Notes under the pieces: generated by a model | What the model saw: only the letters and a program-made list of their open reading frames with translations | The model's database searches: none | Told to the model about the DNA's origin: nothing | In this document: positions 25,169 through 34,402 of the stretch, piece by piece | Position numbering within the stretch: position 1 is the first letter of the stretch | Layout of the letters: every line of letters begins with the position of its first letter | DNA from: Myxococcota bacterium | GTDB taxonomy: Bacteria; Myxococcota_A; UBA796; UBA9615; JAKLKC01 | Assembly: GCA_023150875.1 (NCBI GenBank) | Contig: JAKLKC010000022.1 | Coordinates: forward strand, 1-64,000 | Direction: 5' to 3' | Length of the DNA stretch: 64,000 nucleotides | Translations under genes and position numbers: made by a program

Positions 25169-25506
25169 GGGGACCTTCACCGCGACACGCCCGCCGGGCC
25201 TCGGGTCCGGAAGGCAGCCGCGTCCAGCCGGGGATCTCCTCCGGCGCGTCCCCCCGCGACCCGCTCGTGGACGCGAGGGCCGCCAAAGCATAGAGCCCCT
25301 CGGCGCCAAGGGGGAGCCTTGGTGGGCGCCGGACCCGGGGGGCGCCCGCGTGCCTCCCCCGCTCCATCGACCCGAGAACCGACCGATACGTAGGGCACGG
25401 GCCCCATCGGGCGCAATGATACCCCTTGCGGGTTTAACTCAGTGGATGTTATTGGGTCCTGAGTCGCTGGGTCCCCCGCGTCGCGGGCCTGACGGAGGTC
25501 GTTCTC
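25169..25506. other. Divergent intergenic region between Rrf2 and thioredoxin genes
   Basis: 338 bp, no gene supported. The left 200 bp is GC-rich. The right part (25415-25460) is comparatively AT-rich and holds the promoter motif annotated separately. No other clear dyad was found. Confidence 0.5.
25426..25453 (+). promoter_or_regulatory. Promoter of the thioredoxin/HzsA-like operon with ACTCAGTGGAT element
   Basis: TTGCGG (25426-25431), a 16-bp spacer whose last 11 bases are ACTCAGTGGAT (25437-25447), then GTTATT (25448-25453). The start codon is 54 bases downstream. The same 11-mer abuts the -10 of the leftward gene at 35407, also about 52 bases from its start. Confidence 0.6.
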
Positions 25507-26022
25507 TTGACTCGACTCTTTCGCGCCCTGCCGTGGATCGCCTTCGCGCTCTTCGGAGCCCTCCCCGCCGCGGCCGCGGTCCGGGCCGGGGATCCTGCTC
25601 CCGCTTTCGATCTCCCCGGCGCCGACGGTGGCTCCCTCGCCCTCTCCAGCCTTCGGGGGAAGGTGGTCCTCCTCAACTTCTGGGCGAGCTGGTGCGCCCC
25701 TTGCCTCGCGGAGCTCCCCCTCCTGGACGCGCTCGGGAGGGAGCTGGACCCCGCCGACGCCGCGGTCGTCACGGTGAACGTGGACGTCGCCCGCCCCGCC
25801 GCGGAGGCGGTGCGCGCCCGGCTCGGACTCCGCCTCCCGGTGGCCTACGACCCTGCCCAGACGGCGGTGGCGGGCTTCGACCCCTCGGGGCTGCCGGCGA
25901 CCTACCTGCTGGACCGCGGGGGAAAGGTCCGGCACGTCCACATGGGGGCCCTGGACCAGCGGTCCCTCCGCACCGTCCGCGAGCAGGTCGCCGCCCTGGT
26001 GGCGGAGGAGCCACGGTCGTGA
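25507..26022 (+). CDS. TlpA/ResA-like periplasmic thioredoxin
   Basis: 171 residues. A signal peptide (LFRALPWIAFALFGALPAAA) is followed by a thioredoxin fold with WCAPC (C63, C66) in the NFWASWCAPC context and the cis-Pro region GLPATYLLD. It reduces disulfides in the periplasm, for instance apocytochrome c heme motifs or copper-site cysteines of the proteins encoded downstream. TTG start at 25507. It leads an operon of c-type cytochromes and ends 23 bp before the next gene. Confidence 0.85.
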   Translation: MTRLFRALPWIAFALFGALPAAAAVRAGDPAPAFDLPGADGGSLALSSLRGKVVLLNFWASWCAPCLAELPLLDALGRELDPADAAVVTVNVDVARPAAEAVRARLGLRLPVAYDPAQTAVAGFDPSGLPATYLLDRGGKVRHVHMGALDQRSLRTVREQVAALVAEEPRS

Positions 26023-26045
26023 GGGGCGGACGTGAAGGATCCCCA

Positions 26046-29009
26046 ATGACGGTGCGCATTTCGTCCCGCGCCGCGGGCGCCCTCCGGCTCGCCGTGCCCG
26101 CATCCCTCGGCCTTCTGGCCGCGTGCGCCGGCAAGGACGGCAGGGAGGTGTTCGAGGCCCGGGTGGTCCCGGCTCTGGAGCGGAGCTGCGCCTCCTCCCG
26201 CTGTCACGGCGTCCTCCCGGACGCCGAAGCCAGCGGCGAGGTCATCGACTGGTCCCGCCTCTTCTTCCACGTCGACGCCCAGGGGAAGATCACCGACGTC
26301 GACGCGGCCTACGAGGCGGCCAAGGCGGTGGTGAACACCACCGAGGACCCGGCCTTCTCCACCCTGGTCCGGAAGCCGATGCGCATCGCCTACGGGGGCC
26401 TGCCCCACGCCGGAGGGGAGCAGTACGCCTCCCCCCAGGACGCGGACTACCAGGCGATGCTGGAGTGGATCGCCCTGGAGGAGGGGGGCGGCGAGGCGCC
26501 GGAGCCCCTGGACGAGCTGGAGACCCTCTTCGCCGAGACGGTCCAGCCGGCCCTCATCTCCTTGTCGTGCGCCAACGGCAACTGCCACGGCCCCCTCGCG
26601 GCGGTGCCCTTCCGGATCGATCCGGGCCTCTCCGGCGCCTTCTCCATCGAGGCCACCCGCGCCAACCGCGAGGCGGCCATCCAGATGCTGGCGCTGGACG
26701 GGGACCCCTCCCAGTCCCGGCTCCTCCGCAAGTCGCTGCCGCTGCACGACGGCGGGATCCTGCACAAGGGGGGGAACGTCTCATTCCTGCTGGAGAGCGA
26801 CGACTCCCGCGCAGCGGACATCCGGACGTGGGTCTGCGCGGAGCGCCTCGCCCGGGTCGGCTCCCCATGCCTCACCGGCAGCGAGCCGCCCGCTTCGGGC
26901 TTCGTCTTCGTCCGGGGTCCGGTGGAGCCCGAGGATCCCTTCGACCTCGACGTCTTCGTCCCCGGCACCGACCTCCACCTCGCCACCTTCGCCGGCACCG
27001 ACCTCTCGGACGTCGACGTCGTCCCCCTCACCGAGACCCTCCACGACGGCGATGCGGACGTCCGGGATCCCGCCATCGACCCCTCCGGGACCCGTCTGGC
27101 CTTCGCGATGCGGACGAGCGCCGACCGGGGCCACGAGATCTGGGAGATGGACCTCGCCACCTACGAGGTACGGCGCCTGACGGAGAGCGCGGGCTGGCTT
27201 CCCGGCGGGGTCCTGGCCACCGACCGGGACCCCACCTGGGCCGCGGACGGTCGGATCTGGTTCACGTCCACCCGCGCCGGCGTTCTCGCCGACGACGGGC
27301 GGCGCCCCGACGCCGACCTGTACGAGCTGGACCCCGAGACCGGCGAGGTCCGGCGCCGCTCGTTCACCCCCCACATCGAGCGCAAGCCCACGTTCTACGC
27401 CATCGGCGAGGAGACCTCGGCGACGGTGGCGTTCACCTCGCTGCGGGATGCCATCCCCGAGCAGCGCCGGGCCCACCCGTTCCGGTTCCCGCCGGGCCTG
27501 GCCACGGAGTACCACCAGCACTTCGGGATCACCCCCGTCGAGGACCTCTTCCACGACACCCGCGAGATGCCCGACGGCCGCTACGTCACCGTGATCGGGG
27601 ACCTCGAGAACGCCTGGGAGGGGGGCCGCCTCGGGATCGTGGACCGGAACTTCGGGCCGGAGATGAACGAGAACTCCATCTCGGACGCCGCCGCCCTGCC
27701 CTTCTACGCGGCGCCGCTGGTCCGCCTCGATCCCGACGCCGCGTCGTCCGGGGAGACCTCGGGGCTGTACCGCGACCCCGCGCCCCTCCCCGATGGGAGG
27801 ATCCTGGTGTCCTACGCCCCCGGCCCCTTCGACCTGGGGGACGAGGGGGGAGTCCCCGACCTGCGGATCGAGGTGCTCAGCCTCACCGAGGGCGTCGACG
27901 GGAGCGGGCCGGCCATCGGCGCCCGGACCGTCCTCGTGGACGAGCCCGGGGTCGCCGACTTCGACCCCGAGCCCCTGGTGCTCCGCGCCCCGCCGCCCCT
28001 GGACGCGCCCCTGGAGTGGGACCCCGAGGCGGAGACGGCGCTGCTGTTCCACATGGGCGCACCCATGATCGACGCCATCCTCAGCAACCTGTCGCCCTCG
28101 GGCGAGAAGGTGCCCCGGGACGACATCGTGGGGATGCGCCTGGTGGAGGCGATCCCCACCACGCCGGAGCGGCGGGCCCCGGTGGCGCCGGAGCTCACCC
28201 GGGACGGTCGCGAGGGCGCGACCACCACCACCCTCGGCCACCACGCGCCGGCGCGGGTCCTCGCCGAGATCCCCCTCGCCGCCGACGGCACCTTCCAGGC
28301 GGAGGTCCCGGCGGGGGTCGCGATCCGGCTCCAGGCCCTCGACGCCTCGGGCATGGCGGTGGGGCGGATGCACAACCGCTGGCTGGACTTCCACCCCGGA
28401 CAGACCATGCGCCAGGGGATCTCCGCCGAGGACCCGGTCTTCTACGCCTCCCGGTGTGCCGCCTGCCACGGCGCGGCCTCCGGCGACCCCAACGAGGCGT
28501 TCATCGAGCCGGACGCCATGACCATGGCCTCGGTCACCCTGAGCCGCTACGAGTCCAAGGACCCGCGCAGGCCCGTCGACCCGCCCCTGTGCGGGGAGTA
28601 CACCCGGGTGGAGGTGGACTTCGTCCGGGATGTGCAGCCCATCCTGGACCGCTCCTGCGCCACGGGGGGGTGCCACTCCGGCGCCGAGCCCGCCGCCGGG
28701 CTGGGCCTGAGCGGAGCGGCGACGGACGCCTACACCGACGCCTACGAGAGCCTGCTGGCCCGGGGCGAGGGCTCGGGCTCGGGCATGGCCTACGTCGACG
28801 AGCCCAAGGGCAGCGCCCGGGGGAGCTACCTGATGGAGAAGGTCCTCGGCCGGGAGCTGGACGCTCCCAGGACCCTGGACACGCCCGGCGAGGCCCACCC
28901 GTCGGGAGACGACGGCGCGCCCTCGCTCACCGACGCCGACATCCGGACGCTGATCCGCTGGATCGAGCTGGGGGCGTCGTTCGTGGGAACGGGAGAGGGC
29001 GCTCCGTGA
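26046..29009 (+). CDS. HzsA-related multi-heme propeller lipoprotein
   Basis: 987 residues. Lipobox LAAC (C27). Heme motifs are C48-x4-C53-H54, C175-x4-C180-H181, CAACH near residue 804 and C-x4-CH (SCATGGCH) near residue 870. Three of the four use the uncommon CX4CH spacing. The middle third is a WD40-like propeller (FAMRTSADRGHEIWEMDL, DPTWAADGRIWFTSTRAG). The segment with GTFQAEVPAG, LQALDASGMAVG and FHPGQ before CAACH resembles the HzsA-related family (hydrazine synthase alpha-like). No beta or gamma subunit is present and hydrazine chemistry is not implied. Likely an outer-surface electron-transfer protein. Confidence 0.65.
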   Translation: MTVRISSRAAGALRLAVPASLGLLAACAGKDGREVFEARVVPALERSCASSRCHGVLPDAEASGEVIDWSRLFFHVDAQGKITDVDAAYEAAKAVVNTTEDPAFSTLVRKPMRIAYGGLPHAGGEQYASPQDADYQAMLEWIALEEGGGEAPEPLDELETLFAETVQPALISLSCANGNCHGPLAAVPFRIDPGLSGAFSIEATRANREAAIQMLALDGDPSQSRLLRKSLPLHDGGILHKGGNVSFLLESDDSRAADIRTWVCAERLARVGSPCLTGSEPPASGFVFVRGPVEPEDPFDLDVFVPGTDLHLATFAGTDLSDVDVVPLTETLHDGDADVRDPAIDPSGTRLAFAMRTSADRGHEIWEMDLATYEVRRLTESAGWLPGGVLATDRDPTWAADGRIWFTSTRAGVLADDGRRPDADLYELDPETGEVRRRSFTPHIERKPTFYAIGEETSATVAFTSLRDAIPEQRRAHPFRFPPGLATEYHQHFGITPVEDLFHDTREMPDGRYVTVIGDLENAWEGGRLGIVDRNFGPEMNENSISDAAALPFYAAPLVRLDPDAASSGETSGLYRDPAPLPDGRILVSYAPGPFDLGDEGGVPDLRIEVLSLTEGVDGSGPAIGARTVLVDEPGVADFDPEPLVLRAPPPLDAPLEWDPEAETALLFHMGAPMIDAILSNLSPSGEKVPRDDIVGMRLVEAIPTTPERRAPVAPELTRDGREGATTTTLGHHAPARVLAEIPLAADGTFQAEVPAGVAIRLQALDASGMAVGRMHNRWLDFHPGQTMRQGISAEDPVFYASRCAACHGAASGDPNEAFIEPDAMTMASVTLSRYESKDPRRPVDPPLCGEYTRVEVDFVRDVQPILDRSCATGGCHSGAEPAAGLGLSGAATDAYTDAYESLLARGEGSGSGMAYVDEPKGSARGSYLMEKVLGRELDAPRTLDTPGEAHPSGDDGAPSLTDADIRTLIRWIELGASFVGTGEGAP

Positions 29010-29476
29010 TCCCAGCGCGGGTGGTCTGTCCTCTCATCGCTCTCGCCGGGGTGGTGGGGTGCGTGGACGGCACGGGCGAGGGACTCCCCCTCCCCGAGGC
29101 GGACGCCGTGTCGTTCGAGGAGTCGGTGCAGCCCGTCCTCGAGACCCGCTGCGCCAACCCGTCGTGTCACGGCAACGTCCGGCGCCCCCTGGAGATCTAC
29201 GCCGTCCACCAACACCGCCTGGACCCCGCCGACGTGTTCCTGGACTCCCCCCTGACGGGCGAGGAGATGAGGCTCAACGAGCAGAGGTGCCGGGTGTTCC
29301 TCATGGACCTCGATGATCCCGCCGACTGCCTGCTCCTGCGGAAGCCCCTCTCCACCGAGGCCGGCGGCGCCGAGCACGGGGGGGGGAACCAGTTCGAGGA
29401 CGCCGGGGACGGGGAGTACCTGGCGCTGGAGGCCTGGGTCTCGGCGGCCCTGGCCGGACAAGGAGAGTCGCCGTGA
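29006..29476 (+). CDS. Small CX4CH cytochrome-like lipoprotein
   Basis: 156 residues. A signal with lipobox VVGC (about C19) precedes a helical domain with C-x4-C-H (RCANPSCHG) placed as in the N-terminal modules of the upstream protein (FEESVQPVLETRC). It looks like a single detached heme module. It starts at GTG inside a GTGA overlap with the upstream gene and ends in GTGA with the DUF4266 gene, so the three are translationally coupled. Whether heme is bound is inferred. Confidence 0.65.
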   Translation: MIPARVVCPLIALAGVVGCVDGTGEGLPLPEADAVSFEESVQPVLETRCANPSCHGNVRRPLEIYAVHQHRLDPADVFLDSPLTGEEMRLNEQRCRVFLMDLDDPADCLLLRKPLSTEAGGAEHGGGNQFEDAGDGEYLALEAWVSAALAGQGESP

Positions 29477-29694
29477 ACCGCCACCTGCCGACCCTCGCCG
29501 CCGCGTTCGTCCTCGCCGCCCTCGCCGGAGGTTGCACGGCCCTGAAGACCTGGGAGCGGGGCGAGCTGCAGTCGCGGGTGATGGCCGATCCCCCCTGCGC
29601 GATGGAGGCGGCCTTCGACGGCCACGTGCACCGCACCCGGGAGGCGGTGTCGGGAGCCTCGGCGGGAGGGGGAGCTTCGTGCGGCTGCAACTGA
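29473..29694 (+). CDS. DUF4266 small lipoprotein
   Basis: 73 residues. The pattern is a signal, lipobox AGGC (C21), then TALKTWERGEL, HVHRTREAVSGASAGGG and the end CGCN. This matches DUF4266, tiny lipoproteins found beside DUF3570 and ApbE genes. E57-A-V-S-G-A-S63 resembles the D-x-x-S/T-G-A-T/S motif to which ApbE attaches FMN. An ApbE gene is encoded 3.6 kb downstream. GTG start inside a GTGA overlap; the 3' end overlaps the DUF3570 gene by 16 bp. Confidence 0.75.
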   Translation: MNRHLPTLAAAFVLAALAGGCTALKTWERGELQSRVMADPPCAMEAAFDGHVHRTREAVSGASAGGGASCGCN

Positions 29695-30860
29695 CCTCGC
29701 TTGGGAACGATCCGTCCAGAACGCGCCCACTCGCCACCGTCCTCCTCTTCGTCCTCCTCGCCGCCTGGCCCGGCGCCGCCGTGGCCGCCGAACCCGCGGC
29801 GGGGGGGCTCTCCACCCGGGTGGACCTGTACGCCGACGAGTGGATCACCGTCGTGGCCCCCTCCATGGAGGCCGTCGTCGGGCCCCGGGACGGGAGGGTG
29901 TCCGTCCGGGGGCACTACACCGTGGACGTCGTCTCCGGCGCCACCCAGGTGATGGTCCCCGACGCGACGTCCTCGGCCACCCACTTCGACGACGTCCGCC
30001 ACGAGGCCGGACTCGACGCCACCTTCCGCCCCCGGCCCGAGGTCGCCATCGGCGGGGGCGCCGTGGCCAGCGTCGAGGAGGACTACACCACCTTCGCCGG
30101 ATCGGTCTCCCTCGCGGGGGAGCTGTTCGGGCGCATGGCGACGGGCCGCGTCTCCTACGGCCTCAGCGTCGAGGAGGCCGGGCTGGCCACCGACGACCCC
30201 CTCAGCGAGCGCACCGTCCAGCACCAGCTCGACCTCTCCTGGGTCCACATCCTGGGGCGCCGCACCACCCTGACCGCCCTCGCCACCGGCTCCTGGGCGT
30301 CCTGCGGCGAGGTCCTGGGCTGCCAGCCCGGCCCCTACCGCTACGTGCCCATCACCGCCGGAGGGGTGGTGCAGTTCGTGGCCCGGGAGCGCCACCCGGA
30401 CCGGCTCGGCCGGGGCGCGATCTCCTTGCGCGTGGCCCAAGGGATCGGTAAGGGAATGGCGTTGCACGCGGGCTACCGCCTCTACGGCGACACCTGGCGC
30501 GTCGTGGGGCACACGGTGGACCTCAGCCTCTCCCGAGCCTTCTTCGGGGAGCGGCTGATCCTGAAGGCCCGCGGGCGGTTCACCGAACAGGGCCCCGTCG
30601 CCTTCTGGCGCGAGACCTACGAGACGGATGCCGACTCCCCCACCGTCCCCGCCTACCGCAGCATCGACCGGGAGCTCTCCGGCGTCCGGAACGTGCTCGC
30701 CGGCGGGCGGGTGGAGTGGGCGCTGCCGGCGGGGCCCCGCCTGCTCCGCCTCACCTTCAACGTCCGGCTGGACCACGTCTGGTACTGGTACCCCCACTTC
30801 CCGTCGTACCCCCGCAGGAACGCCTGGATCGGGGGTGTGGGAGTCGACTCGGACTTCTGA
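29679..30860 (+). CDS. DUF3570 protein, probable outer-membrane beta-barrel
   Basis: 393 residues. A signal peptide (LATVLLFVLLAAWPGAAVA) leads into LYADEWITVVAP, YTVDVVSGATQVMVPDA and SATHFDDVRHEAGLDA, all typical of DUF3570. The rest is alternating amphipathic strands with aromatic girdles, ending in a Phe (SDF), as outer-membrane barrels do. The family is usually next to DUF4266, thioredoxin and ApbE genes, as here. GTG start at 29679. The function is not established; a surface channel or scaffold for the lipoproteins is likely. Confidence 0.7.
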   Translation: MRLQLTSLGNDPSRTRPLATVLLFVLLAAWPGAAVAAEPAAGGLSTRVDLYADEWITVVAPSMEAVVGPRDGRVSVRGHYTVDVVSGATQVMVPDATSSATHFDDVRHEAGLDATFRPRPEVAIGGGAVASVEEDYTTFAGSVSLAGELFGRMATGRVSYGLSVEEAGLATDDPLSERTVQHQLDLSWVHILGRRTTLTALATGSWASCGEVLGCQPGPYRYVPITAGGVVQFVARERHPDRLGRGAISLRVAQGIGKGMALHAGYRLYGDTWRVVGHTVDLSLSRAFFGERLILKARGRFTEQGPVAFWRETYETDADSPTVPAYRSIDRELSGVRNVLAGGRVEWALPAGPRLLRLTFNVRLDHVWYWYPHFPSYPRRNAWIGGVGVDSDF

Positions 30861-33297
30861 CCTTCCCCGCGGCGCCCTCCTGATCCTGGCGATGGCGCTT
30901 CACGCCTGCGCGCCGGCGCCCGACCTGGCCATCCTTCCCCCCGTCCCCCGCGCCTTCGGCCCGGGCGACCCGCTGTGGGCCCCCCAGCCCCGGCGGGACA
31001 AGCCCACGGCCGTCGTCGCTTCGGCGGACGGGACGAAGGCGTGGGTGGCCCTCTCCGGCACGCCCGCGGAGCCCGGCAGCGCGGTGGCGGTGGTCCTTCC
31101 GGGCTCGACGGAACCGCCCCGACGGATCCCCGTGGGCTCCATGCCGACGGGCCTCGCGCTGCACCCCTCGGGCCGCTGGCTGGTGGTGACCCACGCCTTC
31201 AGCAACTGGATCTCCGTGGTGGACACGGCGGCCGACGCGGTGGCGGGGGTCCTCCCCTGCGACTTCTACGCGACCGGCGCCGCCTTCTCCCCCGACGGCA
31301 CCCGCCTCTACGTCGCCAACCGCTGGCGCGACGCCCTCGCCACCTGGGCCGTCGCCGCGGACGAGGAGGGGCTGTCGGTGCTGGAGCGCTCCGAGCCCGG
31401 GATCCCGGTGGGGGTCAACCCCCGGGACGTGGCGGTGTCGGCGGACGGCGGCCTCGTGGCGGTCGCGTCCCCGGGCGCCCTCTCGGTGTCCCTCGTCGAC
31501 GCCGCCGCGGGGCAGGAGATCGCCCGCGTCGACGTGGGCGCCCCGCCCAACGGGATCGCCTTCGCGGGGGAGTTCCTCGTCGTCGCCACCCTCTCCCGCT
31601 CCACCCACCACGGCGCCGACGACGGCCCCGACGGCGACGGGGACGGCCAGCCCGGCGACGGGACCCCCGGCGTGGGCTTCCAGGACCTCCAGAACGAGAT
31701 CGCGGTGTACCGGCTGCCCTCGGGCGAGGAGGCGTGGCGCTACACCTCGGACACCCTCTGCTGCCGGGACTACGGCGACGTCGATCCCGCCGACGCCGCC
31801 CGGGGCGGCGACCGGCTCCCGCCCCGGGAGCGCTGGATCGTGGGCGGGGCCCTGCCCGAGCAGGTCGTGGCGGTCCGGGAGGGGGAGGGCCACCGGGTCT
31901 ACGTCACCTACTCCGCTTCGGACCAGGTCCAGTCCTTCGCCGTGGACCCCGCCACCGGCGCCCTCGCCCCGGGCCCCATCGCCTCCACCGCCGGTCACGC
32001 CCCCCACGGCCTCGCCGTCGCCGGGGGCCGGCTCCTGGTGGCCGAGCGCCTCTCGGAGACGCTGGGGGTCCACGACGCCGGCACGCTGGTCCACGCCGCG
32101 ACGGTGGTGGTGGGGGACGTGTCCTGGGGGACATTCCCCAGCACCGACGCCGAGATCGGCGAGCTGGTGGCCACGGTGACCGCCCCCTTCACCGTGGACG
32201 GCGACGTGTCCTGCATGCACTGTCACCGCGAGGGGGGCCAGGTGGACAAGGCGTTCGCCGTGCCGTGGGCCCGCAGGCCCACCCTGAGCACCCGGACGAC
32301 GCCCCCCTTCGGCGACGCCGCCGCCACCCGGCCGTGGTTCTTCGAGGCGAACCTGGACGAGAGCAACTTCCGCCCCGAGCTGTACGAGTTCGCCCGGAGC
32401 GCGAACTTCTGCTGCGAGGACGAGAGCTTGTGGCCCGATGGCCCGCCAGCCCGCTGCGGCGAGGACCCGCCGGCGGAGTGCGCCACCGCGCCCGGGCCCT
32501 CCTCCCTGGACGGGTTCGCCCCGGCGCGGGGCGGGGACCGCGCCCCCTACCAGCACCCCTGGCCCACGGCGGCGGCCACCCGCGACCGCTTCTTCCTGGA
32601 CGCCTCGGCGGCGGTCCTGGGGCGGACGAGCAGCTTCGGGGACGCGCTGACGGAGCAGCACGGCACCGCCGCGACCCCGTGGCCCATCGCCCTGGACGTC
32701 GCCGGGATCTCCCGGGCCCTCGGGCTGTTCCTGCTGGAGGAGTCCGCCCTGCTGCCGAACCCCCAGGACCCGGACTCCGGCGCCGCGCGCCGGGGGCGGC
32801 TGCTCTTCGAGAGCGGGACGGTGGGCTGCTCGTTCTGCCACGGCCTGCCGGACGCCTCTGGCGTGGAGGCCGCGGTGGACTCCCTTCCCTTGCGGCTCGG
32901 CCCCGTCGTGTCCCCGGACCGGGCCGAGGACGGCACCAACCTCGACCTGCTGGGGGAGACCTTCCTGGAGTGGTTCCCGGACGCCGAGCAGGACGCCTGC
33001 GAGGACGTGTGCTCCCCCGAGTCCTGCGCCCTGGATCCGGACGCCTGCGACGACCTGCGGAACGTCCGGCTGGGGGTGCCGTCGCTGCGGGGGCTGTGGG
33101 ACCGGACGCCCCGCTTCCTCCACGACGGGCGCGCCCGCTCGCTGCGGGAGGTGCTGTGCACCCCCGGCCACCCGGCGCTCCTCCCCGGCGAGATCGGCTT
33201 CAACGAGCGCGACGGGATCCCCGACACCCACGGCGGCACCAGCCAGCTCTCGCCCACGGAGATCGAGGACCTCGTCGCCTTCCTGCTCACCCTCTGA
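30835..33297 (+). CDS. YVTN-propeller / diheme peroxidase-like lipoprotein (copy A)
   Basis: 820 residues with the GTG start at 30835, needed to give a signal (GALLILAMALHAC); the ATG at 30892 would leave none. Residues 40-440 are a YVTN-type beta-propeller (TKAWVALSGTP, GRWLVVTHAFSNWISVVD, NPRDVAVSADG). C460-M-H-C463-H464 and C665-S-F-C668-H669 are two heme sites in a cytochrome c peroxidase/MauG-like domain. Unusual double cysteines (TLCCRDY, NFCCEDE) and a Cys-rich segment (CEDVCSPESCALDPDAC) are conserved in the paralogue at 36084. Likely a periplasmic or surface redox enzyme; substrate unknown. Confidence 0.75.
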   Translation: MWESTRTSDLPRGALLILAMALHACAPAPDLAILPPVPRAFGPGDPLWAPQPRRDKPTAVVASADGTKAWVALSGTPAEPGSAVAVVLPGSTEPPRRIPVGSMPTGLALHPSGRWLVVTHAFSNWISVVDTAADAVAGVLPCDFYATGAAFSPDGTRLYVANRWRDALATWAVAADEEGLSVLERSEPGIPVGVNPRDVAVSADGGLVAVASPGALSVSLVDAAAGQEIARVDVGAPPNGIAFAGEFLVVATLSRSTHHGADDGPDGDGDGQPGDGTPGVGFQDLQNEIAVYRLPSGEEAWRYTSDTLCCRDYGDVDPADAARGGDRLPPRERWIVGGALPEQVVAVREGEGHRVYVTYSASDQVQSFAVDPATGALAPGPIASTAGHAPHGLAVAGGRLLVAERLSETLGVHDAGTLVHAATVVVGDVSWGTFPSTDAEIGELVATVTAPFTVDGDVSCMHCHREGGQVDKAFAVPWARRPTLSTRTTPPFGDAAATRPWFFEANLDESNFRPELYEFARSANFCCEDESLWPDGPPARCGEDPPAECATAPGPSSLDGFAPARGGDRAPYQHPWPTAAATRDRFFLDASAAVLGRTSSFGDALTEQHGTAATPWPIALDVAGISRALGLFLLEESALLPNPQDPDSGAARRGRLLFESGTVGCSFCHGLPDASGVEAAVDSLPLRLGPVVSPDRAEDGTNLDLLGETFLEWFPDAEQDACEDVCSPESCALDPDACDDLRNVRLGVPSLRGLWDRTPRFLHDGRARSLREVLCTPGHPALLPGEIGFNERDGIPDTHGGTSQLSPTEIEDLVAFLLTL

Positions 33298-33309
33298 CCG
33301 AGGACCGCG

Positions 33310-34362
33310 GTGCGCGAACCCCTACGTCCCTGGACCTTGCCGCTGCTCCTGGCGCTCGCCGCCGCCGGGCCCGCCCACGGCGGGACGCCGCCCCCGGCGC
33401 CCACGGCCGCCCGCGCCGCGCCGGAGTACGTCACCTTCTCCGAGGAGCGGATGTCGACCCGCATCGACGCCACCCTCCCCCAGGGCCCCGGGGCGCGGGA
33501 GGCGGCGGCGGTCGTCTTCGACGCCTTCTCCCAGGTGGAGGAGACGGCCAACGAGTGGCGCGAGTCGTCCCCCCTCGCGGCGGTGAACCGGGGGGCCGGC
33601 GGGCCCCCCGTCCCGGTGCCCCAGGACCTCTTCGACCTGCTCCGGCGCGGCGTCGAGATGGGAGAGCTCACCGGGGGCGCCTTCGAGGTCACCTGGGCCG
33701 CGCTGTGGGGACTGTGGACCTTCTCGGGCCCGGACCCGAAGCCCCCCCCGGAGGAGGCGATCCGGGCGCGCCTGCCCCTCATCGACTTCCGCGCCGTCGA
33801 GCTGGACCCGGCGAAGCGCACGGCCCGCCTCCCCCGGGAGGGCATGAAGATCGGCCTCGGCGGGATCGCCAAGGGCCTCGCCCTGGACCGGGCGGCGGCG
33901 GCGCTCCGGGCCCGGGGGATCGGCTCCTTCAGCCTCTCGTCGGGGGGCCAGGTGACGGTCGCGGGGCTCCGGGGGGATCGCCCCTGGCGGGTGGGGATCC
34001 GGGACCCCCGGGGGAGCCGGGACGACGCCTTCGCCCTAGTCGAGGTCTCGGACGCGTCGGTCTCCACCACCGGCGACTACGAGCGGTACTTCGTGCGGGA
34101 AGGGGTCCGCTACCACCACGTCCTGGACCCCCGCACCGGCTGGCCCGCCCGGGGGGTGAGGAGCGCCACGGTGATCGCGGCGGACGGCACCCTGGCCGAC
34201 GCCCTCTCCACCGGCCTCTTCGTCCTCGGTCCGAGCCGGGGGATCGCCCTGGTCGAGTCGTTGCCGGGAGTCGAGGCGGTGATGGTGGACGACGCGGCGC
34301 GAGTCCACGCCAGCTCGGGGATCCGGGACCGCCTTCTGTGGAACCACGCCCCGAAGCCGTGA
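33310..34362 (+). CDS. apbE: ApbE, FAD:protein FMN transferase
   Basis: 350 residues. A signal peptide is followed by the ApbE fold: GLGGIAKGLALDRAA, FSLSSGGQVTVAG and HVLDPRTGWPARGVRSATV, with ADALSTGLFVLG as the metal/FAD loop. It transfers FMN from FAD to Ser/Thr of exported proteins. No lipobox is visible, so it is periplasmic. GTG start, 12 bp after the propeller gene. The nearest possible acceptor motif in the operon is SGAS in the DUF4266 lipoprotein. Confidence 0.9.
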   Translation: MREPLRPWTLPLLLALAAAGPAHGGTPPPAPTAARAAPEYVTFSEERMSTRIDATLPQGPGAREAAAVVFDAFSQVEETANEWRESSPLAAVNRGAGGPPVPVPQDLFDLLRRGVEMGELTGGAFEVTWAALWGLWTFSGPDPKPPPEEAIRARLPLIDFRAVELDPAKRTARLPREGMKIGLGGIAKGLALDRAAAALRARGIGSFSLSSGGQVTVAGLRGDRPWRVGIRDPRGSRDDAFALVEVSDASVSTTGDYERYFVREGVRYHHVLDPRTGWPARGVRSATVIAADGTLADALSTGLFVLGPSRGIALVESLPGVEAVMVDDAARVHASSGIRDRLLWNHAPKP

Positions 34363-34402
34363 TCCGGGGCGGCGCCCCGATCGCCGGCCTCCGGGCGCCC
34401 CG

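Noticed and set aside
26046-29009. Hydrazine synthase
   Set aside because: The HzsA-like segment is partial, the heme spacing differs, and no HzsB/C or hydrazine dehydrogenase gene is present in the window.
30892-33297. ATG at 30892 as the start of the propeller-diheme lipoprotein
   Set aside because: It would leave only four residues before the lipid Cys, with no signal peptide; the GTG at 30835 gives a proper lipoprotein signal.
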